Of a stretch of DNA of 64,000 bases, positions 43,731-56,400 are shown piece after piece (positions within the stretch are counted from its first letter, which is position 1; each line of letters opens with the position of its first letter). This DNA comes from Pseudo-nitzschia pungens (taxonomy: Eukaryota; Bacillariophyta; Bacillariophyceae; Bacillariales; Bacillariaceae). Both the position numbers and the translations under genes were made by a program. Location: positions 3,472,001 to 3,536,000 of the forward strand of contig CM074759.1 of assembly GCA_037355855.1 (NCBI GenBank), given 5' to 3'. The notes below the pieces were generated by a model. It had not been told where the DNA came from. It ran no database searches and was given only the letters and a program-made list of their open reading frames with translations.

Positions 43731-44129
43731 AAGACTGTATAGCGTTAAATAATAAGGTAGCTTGAAAACAGATCGAAAAACAAACCGAGCTCGGAGACAA
43801 AGCAGAATCAAGACAGAGCAGCTGTAGAATTAGTACTGGAAGCTCTGTAGAAAATTAAGTGTTGTTTTGTTGCCGAAGCTTGTTGCTGCCGAATCGATCG
43901 ACCGACCGACAGGAAACAAGGAACCAAAGCAACCAAAGGGAGCAAGGAGCAGCCAAACAAACAGCAGAATCAGATAGGGGAGGTCTCTGTTAATAGGTGT
44001 AGAGCTTGGTGTTGCTGTTGGAGCTTTAGAAGTGAGTGAGATATCAAAGGGGAAAGTTGTGTAGAAATCTACGTGTTTTAAGTACTGGAACATCGGAACG
44101 TCGGACAAAGATGCGCGTCGCAAAATTGT

Positions 44130-45515
44130 AAAAAAGCCTTGTGGTGTGCAAAACTCAAACAAGAAGGTTCACTGGCGTTTCCAGGCAGCAGCATTGTCAA
44201 CTGGGCACACGGAATAGTCAAAAGGGGGCAAACTCAGGATAGGGTCAGGGACTTTGAGACAGGAAAGAAATTCAGAAAGGTACTTGTCAGTGTCAGGAGG
44301 GGGAGTGTAGGTGCCATCAAGAACTTTGCCTAGGTAGCCAAAGTCTTGAATGAAGGAGGGAGTCATAGAAGGAGTTCCAAGACACTGTTGTTGGCGCCTG
44401 ACATTGGATTCAGCCATAGCTGGAACCATAGTAGACTGGGACTCCAAGACCTGTTCAACACCATCATGGCCAACTGCAATAGCTCTCAAGACTGCTGACT
44501 TGTTGACACGTCCCCGAATAGACCGAGCAGCGAGGCCAAGCTCTCGTTGAAGACGTTCCCTGCGCATCCTGGCACGAATCTGGGAAGCACTCTGGTTGTG
44601 AGGCTTGCCTTCAGCAAGAAGTGCATCCACCAGGCCTTGATTGAAGGAGTCTCTCCATGAGGGGGCCAATTTCTTCACTGCCCGGTATTGCCTGTAAGCT
44701 TGTTTCAGATGGAGGAGAGCACTTGAAAGATTACTGTGTTCTCCTTTGTAAAGAGAAAGCTTGCAGGCCAACCTTTTCAAAACAGTATGACTGGTGGACA
44801 CACCCTGTCTCAACTTGACAACACGCCCCCAAAAGTCAATTGTATCACGATAGACTTGTAGCTGTGGTGACCATGGAACCAAACCAGCTCTAGTGTGGCA
44901 GAGGTTTTGTTCAACAGAGAGCCTGAGAGAGGTGGAGGTTTCATGGAGGACTTCATATGTGGTGATGAGATCATCGCGCACAGAAACATCCCCAGACTGA
45001 AACTGAGCCAGTAGGTGCTCCAGCTTAGCTTGGAGAGAGAACACTCCAGCCTTGAGAAAGCTGTGCCTCACATGCTTGAAATACCGTTGGCACAGATGAG
45101 GGTGGGAGGACTGGAGTTTGGAATTAGAGAGGCTCACAGGAGGAGGCAAATTTTTTCCCATGATGCTGCCATTACAGACTTCAATCCAGAGCATGCGATG
45201 GTCCGATTCCATACCCTGGGCACCACCAAAGGGACAATACCCAGCCCTGAGAACATCAACATTCTCAGAGACCCAAATGGCATCAATTGGTGTTCTGGTA
45301 GTATTTCTGTTGTGAGTGGCAGGAGGAGAAGACTTACTATGAAGGGTAAGAATGGCCTCTCTGAAACCAAGAGCCTTGAGCTCAAAGGACAAGCCATCAG
45401 TCCTAACATCAGCATTTTGATCAATCCCAAGAATGACCTGGTCATCTGCCCCCAGACAGACCTGAAGGGCAGCAGTCAAATCCCTGTGAAAAAGGATGCA
45501 TGGATTGGGACTGAA
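44130..45515 (-). pseudogene. LINE I ORF2 fragment
   Basis: Minus-strand ORF2 from FSPNPCILFHRDLTAALQ (endonuclease middle) through the GIDQNAD, PIDAIW and ESDHR motifs to AAWKRQ. A ~17-bp deletion then removes codons between KRQ and SEPSC. It begins exactly where the tail of LINE F stops (45516) and ends where the 5' end of LINE D begins (44129). Being interrupted on both sides, it is probably the original target of both F and D. Its missing parts should lie beyond both edges of the window. Confidence 0.82.
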
Positions 45516-45818
45516 TAATAATAATAATATACGTATTTAAATAACTTTAATCACCAAAGGTGAAACTAAATTACTCAGTCTGTAACCAGACTTTAACGTT
45601 GCCTCCATCATAGAGTCAGGACCCCAAGTGGCAGAACGACAAATTTTTCAAACAAACCTTGAACATCAAGCAGGGAAAAAGACAACCAAGTCCCACAAAA
45701 TAGGGACTTGAGAGAAAGTGAGATGGGAAGGGAGATATTGGGATAAGATCCAGTATCAAAAGGTATGGGACAGGATGAGAAGCAGGAACAGAAGACAAAA
45801 CCAAGGTTCAAAGTGTAA
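45516..45818 (-). other. LINE F 3'UTR and tail
   Basis: Minus-strand 3'UTR with both family hairpins and an ATT-repeat tail ending at 45516, in tandem head-to-tail contact with LINE I. Confidence 0.85.
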
Positions 45819-48800
45819 TCAACCCTGAGGTCCAGTAAGCCATGCTCTGAGGAGAGCAGCCTCTCGTTGGTAGGGCTGCACTGGTTGGACAGGTGCTGCA
45901 TACTGCTTCCTGGCAAGGTGGATGGTTGCAAGCCACTGCCTCTTGGCAGTCAGGGTGGCGGTAGGCGCTTGAAGGCAGTCAGATGGGCACACCAATGGAT
46001 GGAACTCAAAACAGGTTGTGGAATTGGGATGTCATGGTGGGTCTGCCAATATTGAAGAAGAGGAGGACCAGAAATGGCAACATGCAAAGCATTTTGATCA
46101 AACCTTGAACACTTGCATCCATTGAGAGAAAAAGCCCAAGGCTCAAACACAAGTCTGGGATAGTGGTGGGCAGAGGCTTTATGGACAGAGAGAAAGGCCT
46201 TGGCCATGCTGTCAACCTGATGATTGCGAAGGGCCCACCAATCAAGAAAGATTCCAGCTTGATGGCCCTGAACCCACTGAAAGTTCACAGAAATTGGCAG
46301 GGCAGAAATCATGTTTCTGATGACATAAACATAATCAAAAGACTTCTGGGAAATAACCAATGGCCAAGATCCCTGAGCCTGTTTGAGAGCTGTGTCACCA
46401 TCCAGAGCAATGGTGATAGAGCCAGAAGCAATATCATAAAGACTCACCAGGGCAGTGCAACAGGTGAGAACCCCAATGATACCTGCCAGTTCACTCCTAT
46501 AGGATGACTGATCCTCAGGGGATCCACTGACAAAATTACAGCCAGTGAGGAACAAAGAAGCAGACTTGGTGGAGGTATTGGGTGACAGGATGAAAGCAGA
46601 AGTGCCTCTGAGAAGGTCCGGATCAAATGAACCATCACAGACAGCACTGGCAGTACCACTCTCAATAGCATCAACAAGGTGCTGACAGCCAGCCTGTGGT
46701 AGGGAATATTTGTGGAGAAGTACCCTTGGAGACGCACAGAGTGCATCAAAGGCATCTGAAGGGGAGTCTGGAAGAGAATCATATGGATTGTACTCCAGAG
46801 GATCCATGTCGGGAGGTTCGGAAACAAAAGCTGAGGACCCAACCACGCGTACAACTTGGCCGCAAATAACAGGGCAAACAAGCACATCAGCACAGGCTGG
46901 TTTGTCAGAAATGGTTTCAGAAGTGACCCTGTATCTGCCCCTGCCTTGGGAGATGCTCACAATCCAGCCAGTAGAAGTTTTGAAGAATATTCTGTTGGTG
47001 GATAGAGACATAAACCAAGGCCAAAGAGAAGCTGTCTGGGGAGAGAGCCAATGCCCAAGGTGAAAAGAAGGAGCCAATGCCCTGGCTGCAGGGGGTGGAC
47101 AAGGAGGAAGAAAACAGGTCTGAAGAGCCTTGATCCATATGCGCTGAGCTGCTGGAGGCCAAGGTGGGGAAGGACATCTGGGCCAGTCAAGATGATCCCT
47201 CAAGTGATTGGAGGATGTCAGCTGGAAGGCCATGGGAGAGAGTCTTTTCCCATCTGGAGTACAAATGTCAGCAAGGGAAATAGCCTTGAGGGACATGCGC
47301 ATGTGATTCAAGAGGGACAAGTCAGCACCTCTGAAGCCAGAGTTGACAAAGGCTTGCATGAGATAACAGTCATTGGAACGTAACAGTGGTAGGATCTGGG
47401 AAGTCTTCAAACAAGCTCACAGGGTGAACAGAGAAAAACTTCCACACATGTTTGTACCAGCAAGGAGTGACGTATGAAGCAAAAGGATGATATGGTGTGA
47501 CACCAAGATGGAGAGGAAGTCCAAGTTCGAGCCGTAGAGACTCAGCAGTGAGCCTTGAGAATCCGACCAGTTTGGGAGGACCTGACAGATTCCTGAAAGA
47601 GAGTGGCAATATGACTGAACTCTTGGAGGAGGTATGGATGGAATGAAACCAAAGCCTTGATAGAGGGAAGGACCATAGAATACATGTCTGGGAAATGTCC
47701 GTGACATCCCTGCTTTATTCAGCACAGGAACAAGAGCTGGGTGAATGATCTTTGTCCAGGTGGCCTCATCAAGTTGCGTGACAGGCATGGGGTATTCAAC
47801 AGACTTCATGAAAGAATACTTGAAGGTGTAGAGGGATGCGCGCTTCTCACACTTGGAAGCCTTGAGTTGAGAGCCAAAAGACTGAGACTGGGACTTCATG
47901 TGAGCAATCTGTGCTTCCTCATTGCCATCCATGGAGATAAAAACCCCAAGGGTCTTGTCAGCATGGTCAACTTCAAACCGATCCAGGGTAGCTCGATTGC
48001 CATTTTTGTCAGCAACTGAGAAGTCACCGGGCATGTCAGCAATTGATCGATAGTCCCAACCGGATCCACTCCATTTGAAATCAATCAAATAACAGAAGGA
48101 TTTGGCGGGTTCAATAGCACCACCAGTGGCAATAATCCCACCAGCCCACCGGTCAAGAGCTGCCTGAAAGTCAACAGCTAATTCCTCACCAGATGTGGAG
48201 GAAGCAGAGCCAGCACAAAACAAATCTGTGTCATCCACAAAGGCAAAACCCACAAGAGAAACCAGTTGCAGTGACAAAGAAGTGATAAGATGGACACCAT
48301 GCCCAGCCTGTTGCATCATTCAGAAGACAATTGTTGACACCAAAGCCCAAAGAGTTGGACCAATACCATTGCCTTGGCCACAACCACTGAGAGGAACAGG
48401 TTCATCACCATACACTGGGCCGGACCGACCAAAACCAGTTTTGATGTGGTGCTTAGCATGTTGCAGAGTAGACAGAAGAACTTCACACACATGTGCAGGA
48501 ACCCCAAAGCTCTGGAGAGTGAGACCTGCAATGGGATGAGAGATTCTATCATAACAGCCCTTGGCATCATTCATAGCAACAGCACCAGATCTGCGCTTCT
48601 GCCTCAACACATCACAGATGAGCTTCTTGTTCAGGCAGGTGTTGATGGCCTTGTGGTGTTTCCTGCTTCCATGTTGATCAACAGCCACGGCATTGGCACG
48701 TTCAGCATAGGCAAGAATGCGTCTGCCAATCATCTTGTTGTTGATTTGGAACTCAGGAGACATCAGCTGAATAATCCTCATCTTATCCACTCTATATTCA

Positions 48801-50636
48801 CCAGGTTTCTTGAAGATCTCAACATCAGTGATGACCTGCCAAGCAGAAGGAGAGAAGCCAACAATCAAAGGGACGGATCTCAGGAGAGTGTCAAACTTGT
48901 TCAACTGGGGATCAAGGGCAAAAGCCTTGTGGTGGGAAAAACTCAAACAAGAAGGTTCACTTGCTGTGTGTTCCCTCTGGCGTTTCCAGGCAGCAGCATT
49001 GTCAGCTGGACACACTGAATAGTCAAAGGGGGGCAAATTCAGTATAGAGTCAGGGACTTTGAGACAGGAAAGAAATTCAGAAAGGTATTTGTCAGTGGCA
49101 GGAGGAGGATTATATGTGCCATCAAGAACATGAGCAGCAGCATGGGCAGTGCCTAGGTAGCCGAAATCTTGAATGAAGGAGGGATTCATGGAAGGAGTGC
49201 CAATACACTGCTGTTGACGCCGGACATTGGATTCAGCCATAGCTGGAACCATAGTAGACTGAGATTCCAAGACCTGTTCAACACCATCATGGCCAACTGC
49301 AATAGCTCGCAAGACTGCTGACTTGTTGACACGTCCCCGAATAGACCGAGCAGCGAGACCAAGCTCGCGTTGAAGACGTTCCCTGCGCATCCTGGCATGA
49401 ATCTGGGAAGCATTCTGGTTGTGAGGCTTGCCTTCAGCAAGAAGTGCATCCACCAGGCCTTGATTGAAGGAGTCTCTCCAAGAGGGGGCCAATTTCTTCA
49501 CTGCCCGGTATTGCCTGTAAGCTTGTTGCAGATGGAGGATAGCACTGGAAAGATCACTGTGTTCCCCTTTGTAGAGAGAAAGCTTGCAGGCCAACCTTTT
49601 CAAAACAGTATGACTGGTGGACACACCCTGTCTCAACTTAACAACACGCCTCCAAAAGTCAATGGTATCACGATAGACTTGCAGCTTTGGTGACCATGGA
49701 ACCAAACCAGCTCTAGTGTGGCAGAGGTTTTGTTCAACAGAGAGCCTGAGAGAGGTGGAGGTTTCATGGAGTACTTCATATGTGGTGATGAGATCAGTGC
49801 GCACAGAAATATCCCCAGACTGAAACTGAGCCAGTAGGTGCTCCAGCTTAGCTTGGAGAGAAAACACTCCAGCCTTGAGAAAGCTGTGCCTGACACGCTT
49901 GAAATACCGTTGGCGCAGATGAGGGTGAGAGGACGGGAGTTTGGAATGAGAGAATCTCACAGGAGATGGAATACGTTTGCCCATGAGGCTGCAATTACAA
50001 ACCTCAATCCAAAGCAGTCTATGGTCAGATTCCATACCATGGGCACCACCAAAGGGACAATACCCAGCCCTGAGAACATCAACATTCTCAGAGACCCAAA
50101 TGGCATCAATTGGTGTTCTGGTAGTGTTTCTGTTGTGAGTGGCAGGAGGAGAAGACTTACTATGAAGGGTAAGAATGGCCTCTCTGAAACCCAGAGCCTG
50201 GAGCTCAAAAGACAAGCCATCAGTCCTGACATCAGCATTCTGGTCAATCCCAACAATGACCTGGTCACCTGCACCCAGGCAGACCTGAAGGGCAGCAGTC
50301 AAATCCCTGTGAAAAAGAATGCATGGATTGGGACTGAAAAGATTTTCAGCGGCCTGAAAGTAGCGGCACTGTTGATTCCAGACTGAGCCAAGATCCCTGT
50401 CATTTTCAACAGGGCAGTAAGCAGAAAACATAGTGACAGTGTAGCCATCCCTGCCCTGAAACTTGACAAAGGACCATCTTCCAAGACCAGAAGGATCAGC
50501 CCCATGGGCAATCTTGTGGGAACTGAACAGTTGATCAATGGAAAACCCTGTGCCACCAGGCTGAAGCCATGAGCAGTCAGAAGCTTCATGCTTGTTGTTG
50601 GCAAGATAGGAAAAACTTGAGGGACAGACATTCTAG
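45819..50636 (-). pseudogene. LINE F ORF2, multiply disrupted
   Basis: It begins within the endonuclease (near RMKNVCPSSFSYL), with the first ~115 codons and all of ORF1 missing. The open part covers the endonuclease and RT fingers. At 48320-48322 a CGA codon has become TGA, directly before MMQQAG. Near 47641 an extra base shifts the frame (GFIPSIPPP instead of GFIHPYLLQ), with a second shift near 47410-47600. RNase H follows (CDGSFD, SYRSELAG, LDGDTALKQ, NHQVD). Near 45955 the frame jumps from FKRLPP to ACCCTGACTGCC, removing the zinc finger and ~650 bp. The catalytic FVDDTD is still present upstream of the first frameshift. Confidence 0.9.
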
Positions 50637-51038
50637 AGCAACAGCAGACACGCCTCTTGGATGTAAAAGTGCCAGGTGATGACAAAGGCCAGGGCAGGAG
50701 AAGCACCGGTTGAGAGCAAAGACCAGGGCAGGAGAAGCACCGGTTGAGGGCAAAGCAACAACTGAAAAGCAACCTGGTGGGTGCTGGGGCAACAGCAGAC
50801 ACGCCGCGCTTGGATGTAAAAGTGCCAGGTGATGACAAAGGCCAGGGCAGGAGAAGCACCGGTTGAGAGCAAAGACCAGGGCAGGAGAAGCACCGGTTGA
50901 GGGCAAAGCAACAACTGAAAAGCAACCTGGTGGGTGCTGGGGCAACAGCAGACACGCCTCGCTTGGATGTAAAAGTGCCAGGTGATGACAAAGGCCGGGG
51001 CAGGAGAAGCACCGGTTGAGGGCAAACAACAGCCGAAT
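50637..51038 (-). repeat. Monomers of LINE F, proximal part
   Basis: About three ~141-bp units, each a 117-bp type monomer with an extra 33-bp subunit (around AAAGACCAGGGCAGGAGAAG). They abut ORF2 at 50636. Confidence 0.8.
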
Positions 51039-51056
51039 AGCAAGCTGTTGAGTGCT
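51039..51056 (+). repeat. 18-bp target-site duplication of LINE G, left
   Basis: AGCAAGCTGTTGAGTGCT, identical to 61878-61895. A paralogous empty site with the same context (CCGAATAGCAAGCTG...GTGCTGGAGC) occurs at about 62253-62283, supporting a true duplication. Confidence 0.92.
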
Positions 51057-52565
51057 ACAATTTTGCGACGCGCATCTTTGTCCGACGTTCCGATGTTCCA
51101 GTACTTAAAACACGTAGATTTCTACACAACTTTCCCCTTTGATATCTCACTCACTTCTAAAGCTCCAACAGCAACACCAAGCTCTACACCTATTAACAGA
51201 GACCTCCCCTATCTGATTCTGCTGTTTGTTTGGCTGCTCCTTGCTCCCTTTGGTTGCTTTGGTTCCTTGTTTCCTGTCGGTCGGTCGATCGATTCGGCAG
51301 CAACAAGCTTCGGCAACAAAACAACACTTAATTTTCTACAGAGCTTCCAGTACTAATTCTACAGCTGCTCTGTTTTGATTCTGCTTTGTCTCCGAGCTCG
51401 GTTTGTTTTTCGATCTGTTTTCAAGCTACCTTATTATTTAACGCTATACAGTCTTTCAAGCCCCTTAAGTGATATCCACTTAATGTTCTACATTCTTCAA
51501 GTTCCCTTGCTGAGTTTCCTAAGTCTTTTCAAGTTGAAGTTGTCAAACACATACAACCCCCCCCTTCTAGAAGGTTCCTACTTGCTGATCCCTAAGTATT
51601 TGCAAGTTCGCGCGAGCATATCTTCCAGTTTCCTCCCTCTTTTCAAGCCAATAGCCCCCCTACTCTTTTAATTGTCTATCACTTAAGAGCTACCCTGTTT
51701 TCTAGCCAAGCCCCCCAGTCCCTAAGTGTTTTCGCTTAAGGCTCCCCCTACTACACCTGTTTTCAAGCCAAGACCAACCGATCCCTAAGTACCTCCTACT
51801 TATTGCACTCTTGTTTCCAAGACTACAGCTACTACAGCCCCTTGTTTTCAAGACTACAATTTCCCTGGTCCCTAAGTGTTCGCGAGTTCCCTGATCCCTA
51901 AGTGTTTTCGCTATTAAGCAACCCCAACTTGAACTTCAAGTTCGACACTGTTTTCAAGACACAAGCCTCCCCCTGGTCCCTAGGTGTTTCTACTAAAGCC
52001 CCTGTTTTCAAGCAAGCAGCTTCCCCGGTCCCTAAGTGTCTTGCTCAAGGTACCTGTTTTCAAGCCAATTGCCCCCGGATACTGTTTCCACTGCTTCCCT
52101 GGTCCCTAAGTGTCGCGCTCAAGGTCTTTGTTTTCAAGCCAATTGCCCCTGGATACTGTTTCCACTTATAAGTACTCGCGAGTTTGAACTTCAAGTTCCC
52201 TCCTGAGCCTTTTAAGTGTGCCCTGGCATTGATATCCCCCGGTCCCTAAGTGTTCCTACTAAAGCCCCTGTTTTCACGCAAGCAGTGTCCCTAATACCAG
52301 GTCTTTGATACAAGCCAGTTGTCGGTGGTTGCTTTCTACAGTCTTTTTCTACAGTCTGTTTGGTTTCTACAGTCTGTTTCTACACGATTTGCAGTGGTCT
52401 ACTGGAGTTTCTAAATTCTGTAACTCCAGAGCACCTCTGTGGGTTTCGAGCGTGACTCTTCTGGTAGTGCTCCAGTCTTTTCTTTTGGTTCCCCTAGAAT
52501 TTTTCCTTGTTCAGACCAACATTGGACCTGTTGTTGCTGCTGTATCCTGTTTCCCAGCATACAAC
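51057..52565 (+). other. LINE G 5'UTR, terminal region, degenerate repeats, unique block
   Basis: 51057-51440 is the conserved 5' end. 51440-52290 is the CCCTAAGTG/TTTTCAAG repeat block, with the uninterrupted AAGCAACCCCAACTTG near 51916. 52385-52565 is the unique block ending GTTTCCCAGCATAC. A short local repeat of TTTCTACAGTCTG lies near 52335-52380. No gene is supported. Confidence 0.85.
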
Positions 52566-52569
52566 CTAT

Positions 52570-53440
52570 CACTCAACTGGTGCTTTTCAGTTTGTTGATT
52601 TGCCCTCAACCGGTGCTTCTCCTGCCCCGGCCTTTGTCATCACCTGGCACTTTTACATCCAAGAGCAGTGTCTGCTGTTGCTCCAGCACCCAACGGGTTG
52701 CTTTTCAGCTGTTGGTTTGCCCTCCATTGGTGCTTCTCCTGCCCTGGCCTTTGCCCTCAACCGGTGCTTCTACTGCCCCGGCCTTTGCCCTCAACCGGTG
52801 CTTCACCTGCTCCGGCCTTTGCCATCACCTGGCACTTGCACATCCAAGAGGCGTGTCTGCTGTTGGTCCAACACCCAATTGCCTGCTTTTCAGTTGTTGC
52901 TTTGATCTCAACCGGTGCTTCTCCTGCCCCAGCCATTGTCATCAACCGGTGCTTCTCCTGCCCCGGCCTTTGTACTCAACCGGTGCTTCTCCATTCCAGC
53001 GCGGCGTTTCAGTTGTTGCTCCTGCACTCCACTGGAGGTTTTCTGCTGTTGATTTGCCCTCCACTGGTGCTTCTACTGCCCCGGCCTTTGCCCTCAACCG
53101 GTGCTTCTACTGCCCCGGCCTTTGCCCTCAACCGGTGCTTCACCTGCTCCGGCCTTTGCCATCACCTGGCACTTGCACATCCAAGAGGCGTGTCTGCTGT
53201 TGGTCCAACACCCAATTGCCTGCTTTTCAGTTGTTGCTTTGATCTCAACCGGTGCTTCTCCTGCCCCAGCCATTGTCATCAACCGGTGCTTCTCCTGCCC
53301 CGGCCTTTGTACTCAACCGGTGCTTCTCCATTCCAGCGCGGCGTTTCAGTTGGTGCTCCTGCACTCCACTGGAGGTTTTCTGCTGTTGATTTGCCCTCCA
53401 CCGGTGCTTCTCCTGCCCCGGCATTTGTCATCTGCCCTCA
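52570..53440 (+). repeat. Monomers of LINE G 5'UTR with 337-bp duplication
   Basis: Rearranged monomers and 33-bp subunits. A segment around 52757-52945 recurs almost unchanged 337 bp later at 53094-53282, showing a recent local duplication. Confidence 0.85.
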
Positions 53441-53459
53441 GTGCTCCACTTCTGGTACA

Positions 53460-56400
53460 ATGCCTCCCCCTCCCACTAAGGGGTGGCCCACCTCCCAAGC
53501 AGCTTCCCGGAAGAAAAGATCTTCCACGCCTCCTTCTTCTGCTCGGTCTGCCTCTGGGACTCGGTCTAACAAGCGCCCATTTGTGCAAAAGACCCCTCCA
53601 AGACATTCTAGTGTCACCTCTGCTCTTACTACTCCCTCTCCTACTCTTGATACCAGATCATCCTCTTCCTCTGCCTCATCAGCCTCTTCATCCTCTATGA
53701 ATGGGTCTTCTGTTGATGATATGTCTTCATCTTCTTCTGTGTCCTCATCTGCAGGTGTGCTTTCTGATGTTGATATGCTTGGCACTGAACCTGCTCCAGG
53801 GGATTCCTTGAAGCCTTCTTCTTCTGCAGGTGTGCTCTCTGATGTTGAGATGCTTGGCACTGAATCTGCACCAGAGGAATCCGCACCAGGGGACTCTGCA
53901 CCAGGGGATTCCTTGCAAACTTCTTCTTTGTCAACAGCCTCTCAGCTAGGCTCCCAGGAGTCAGGTCCTCCGCCGTCAGGTACTCTGTCAGGCTCTCAGT
54001 CGTCAGGTACTCTGATGTCAGACCCCAAGCTGATAAGCTCCCAGTCCTCAGGCTCCCAGTCCTCAGGCTCCCAGAAGCAGGGCTCCCAGCAGCAGGGCTC
54101 CCAGCAGCAGGGCTCCCAGCAGTCTGGCCCCCGGCCCCCAGTCTCCCAGCAGCCAGGATCCAACCCGGCAGGCTCCCAGCTGCCAAAGGGCTCTGGGACC
54201 TCAGGCAAGTTCCCTGCTTCATCTATCCTCAAGCAATCTACTCTTGCCTTTTCCTCTGCCCAGAAGTCTGATCCCTCTCAGCAGCAAGCACGCCAATCCC
54301 AACGCCAGGAGGCTCTGGCGGCCGCCAACAGGGCTCATTCCGCTTCCTTCTTCTGGTGTTTTTATGGTAAGGGTCCCTGTTCTGGCAAGTCTCCTATCCC
54401 ATCTGCAATTCATGCCTTTCGAAAATCTCCAACTGGTAACCGGTTATGGGCTGGGTGTCCAAGCCCTACACACTTTTTCAGCAAGAAGGAGGGTAAAGAC
54501 AAAAAATCCATCCATGATATTTGCCGGAATGCCATCCCTCCTGTTTATGCTCAGGTTTTTCCGGACTCTCCAGACTGGCGCAATGCCTCTGTAGCTTCCT
54601 TGGCTTCTATTGCCTCTGCTTGCTTTCAAGGCTCTGCCCCAGCCTGGACCAAGCAACCATCTGGCCAGGCTCTGAAGAAATGTCTTATTGGTTTGGTCAA
54701 GATGTCTCCTGAGTGTTTTGATGACCTTTATTGTGAGGGCAACCTTTTGCCTAGCACTGAAGGCAAAGTATGGTGGGCAGCCAATCAGGTGCTTGGCTCT
54801 CACTGGCATTTCAAGAAGCGCCCTCCTACACCTGCGCCACCAGTGGCTGATGATGCCTCCACTTCCAAATCTTCCACTTCCAAATCAGTGTCCTTTCTTC
54901 CTGGTGGTGGTGATGCTACTGTCTTGTCCTCTTCTGCTGGGCATTTCCTCCAACGCCGAGGGGTTTGCTCCAGTGATTCTAGAGCTCCAGTGGATGTCAC
55001 TGCTGGCACCAAGTGTTCTCATAGTTCTTATGTCACTCTGTCCCTTCCAAGGTTGATGTCACAACACCCTGGGGAACTGTATGATGAGCTGCTCAAGTCT
55101 CTCAAGGAAGCTTTGGATCTTCTATGGACTGTTGACAAGCGCCTGGTGTTGTATGTTTTTCCCTCCAGAGCCAGGCTCAACCCCAAGGCCAAGCCTGTTA
55201 CCAAGTTTTGGACGACACTTCCTGACAGGAAGACCTTGGAATTGTATGTTGCTCAGCTCTGGCTTCGCAGTAGAACTGCTCCTCATCTACGCTTCTTTTT
55301 GGGACACAGTGCTTCCCTGGAGAAACTCTTTTCAGCACAATTGCTCCAGAGGCTCAGAGACTGTGACATGGAGCTGAAATATGACCACATACAGGCCCCA
55401 GTTATTGTCACCTGTGGCTTTCTCCTTGGATCTTACATGCAGAGTTTTGATCTTGACCACTACAACGAATTGCTTCAGACTCATCCCAGGTTTCAGGCAT
55501 GTCCTATTGCTGTTATCAGGAAGAATATCAGCCTTGACAACTCCAGAACTCCTGATCCCAATCCGGTTCTGGCTGCTCATGTTTTATGTGATGCAACAAA
55601 GCGCGCCCAAACTGTTAAGCTCCTCAAAGCCCAGTTCAACCGTTGCAAACCTTCAGACATTGCCTCTTTACCTGATGGTAAATTCTACAAGTTTATTGAG
55701 ACAGCTACCAATCCTTCTGACAGACCTCTTCCCCCCTCCAAGCTCAAGACTGTTCGCCAGGCTAAGCACCGCCAAGCCAAATTTATTGAGAGCCATGAAA
55801 CTGCTCCTGTTCTGGGGGTAGTTGATCTTGATCTTCCAGTTGACTTGGGCCAAGGGCTGGGTTTGAAGACACTGCGCAGTGTGCTTCTGGGCATCAGAAC
55901 CCGTGACAATTGGTCATGGCCTCTCTTTCTTTCTGTTGATACCAGTCCATACCGAGGCGAGATCCTTGCTTTGTACAACATCACTACCAAGGCTGAAGCA
56001 ATGGCCATGTTGTCTTTCCTGCCTATTTTTCTGGAAGCTCAGTATGGTTCTTGTGTTAGACAATGGTTCTCTTCTGAGTGCTTGACTGAAATGGAAGCTT
56101 ACCATTGGGATGATGGAGTCAATTGTGTTGTGGAAACTGCACCTGCTGCAGATCCAATGCAGGATGACTCTCTTCCCTTTTTTGGTGATGGGGATGCACG
56201 AGATTGGGAACTTGTTGATGATGACTTGTCAGTTGACCTTGCTCCTGATCTCACTTTTGATCTGGATTTGCACTTTAACCTCCAAGCCCGTGCTGACAGT
56301 GGTGGTGGAGGCTTTGATGACTCTCAATCCATGGATACTTTAGCGACTGGCACTTCCAATCTTACTGCTGTCCAGGCCTCAGCGCCTGCAGGTGCTGTTC

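Larger units (their letters stand above)
41749..44129 (-). mobile_element. LINE copy D (minus), 5' end and 5'UTR
   Basis: On the minus strand it starts ACAATTTTGCGACGCGC at 44129. It runs through the conserved 5' region (44129 to about 43730), the degenerate repeat block (about 43730-42890), the unique block (about 42700-42870) and monomers down to 41749. Beyond LINE E it plausibly continues as the ORF1 fragment at 19837-17606. It abuts an ORF2 fragment (LINE I) at 44130, so D inserted into I. No gene lies in this 2.4 kb. Confidence 0.8.
45516..51056 (-). mobile_element. LINE copy F (minus), 3' part
   Basis: The minus-strand LINE runs from the LINE G insertion site down to its (ATT)n tail at 45516. 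It has monomers (51056 to about 50637) fused directly to ORF2, with no ORF1, then degenerate ORF2 and the 3'UTR. The 5' part of the same copy continues at 61878-64000 on the other side of LINE G. Confidence 0.88.

Noticed and set aside
44130..51056. A tandem head-to-tail LINE array produced by replication
   Set aside because: LINE F tail followed by an ORF2 fragment and then a new 5' end is better explained by two insertions into one older copy; the fragment lacks its own ends on both sides.
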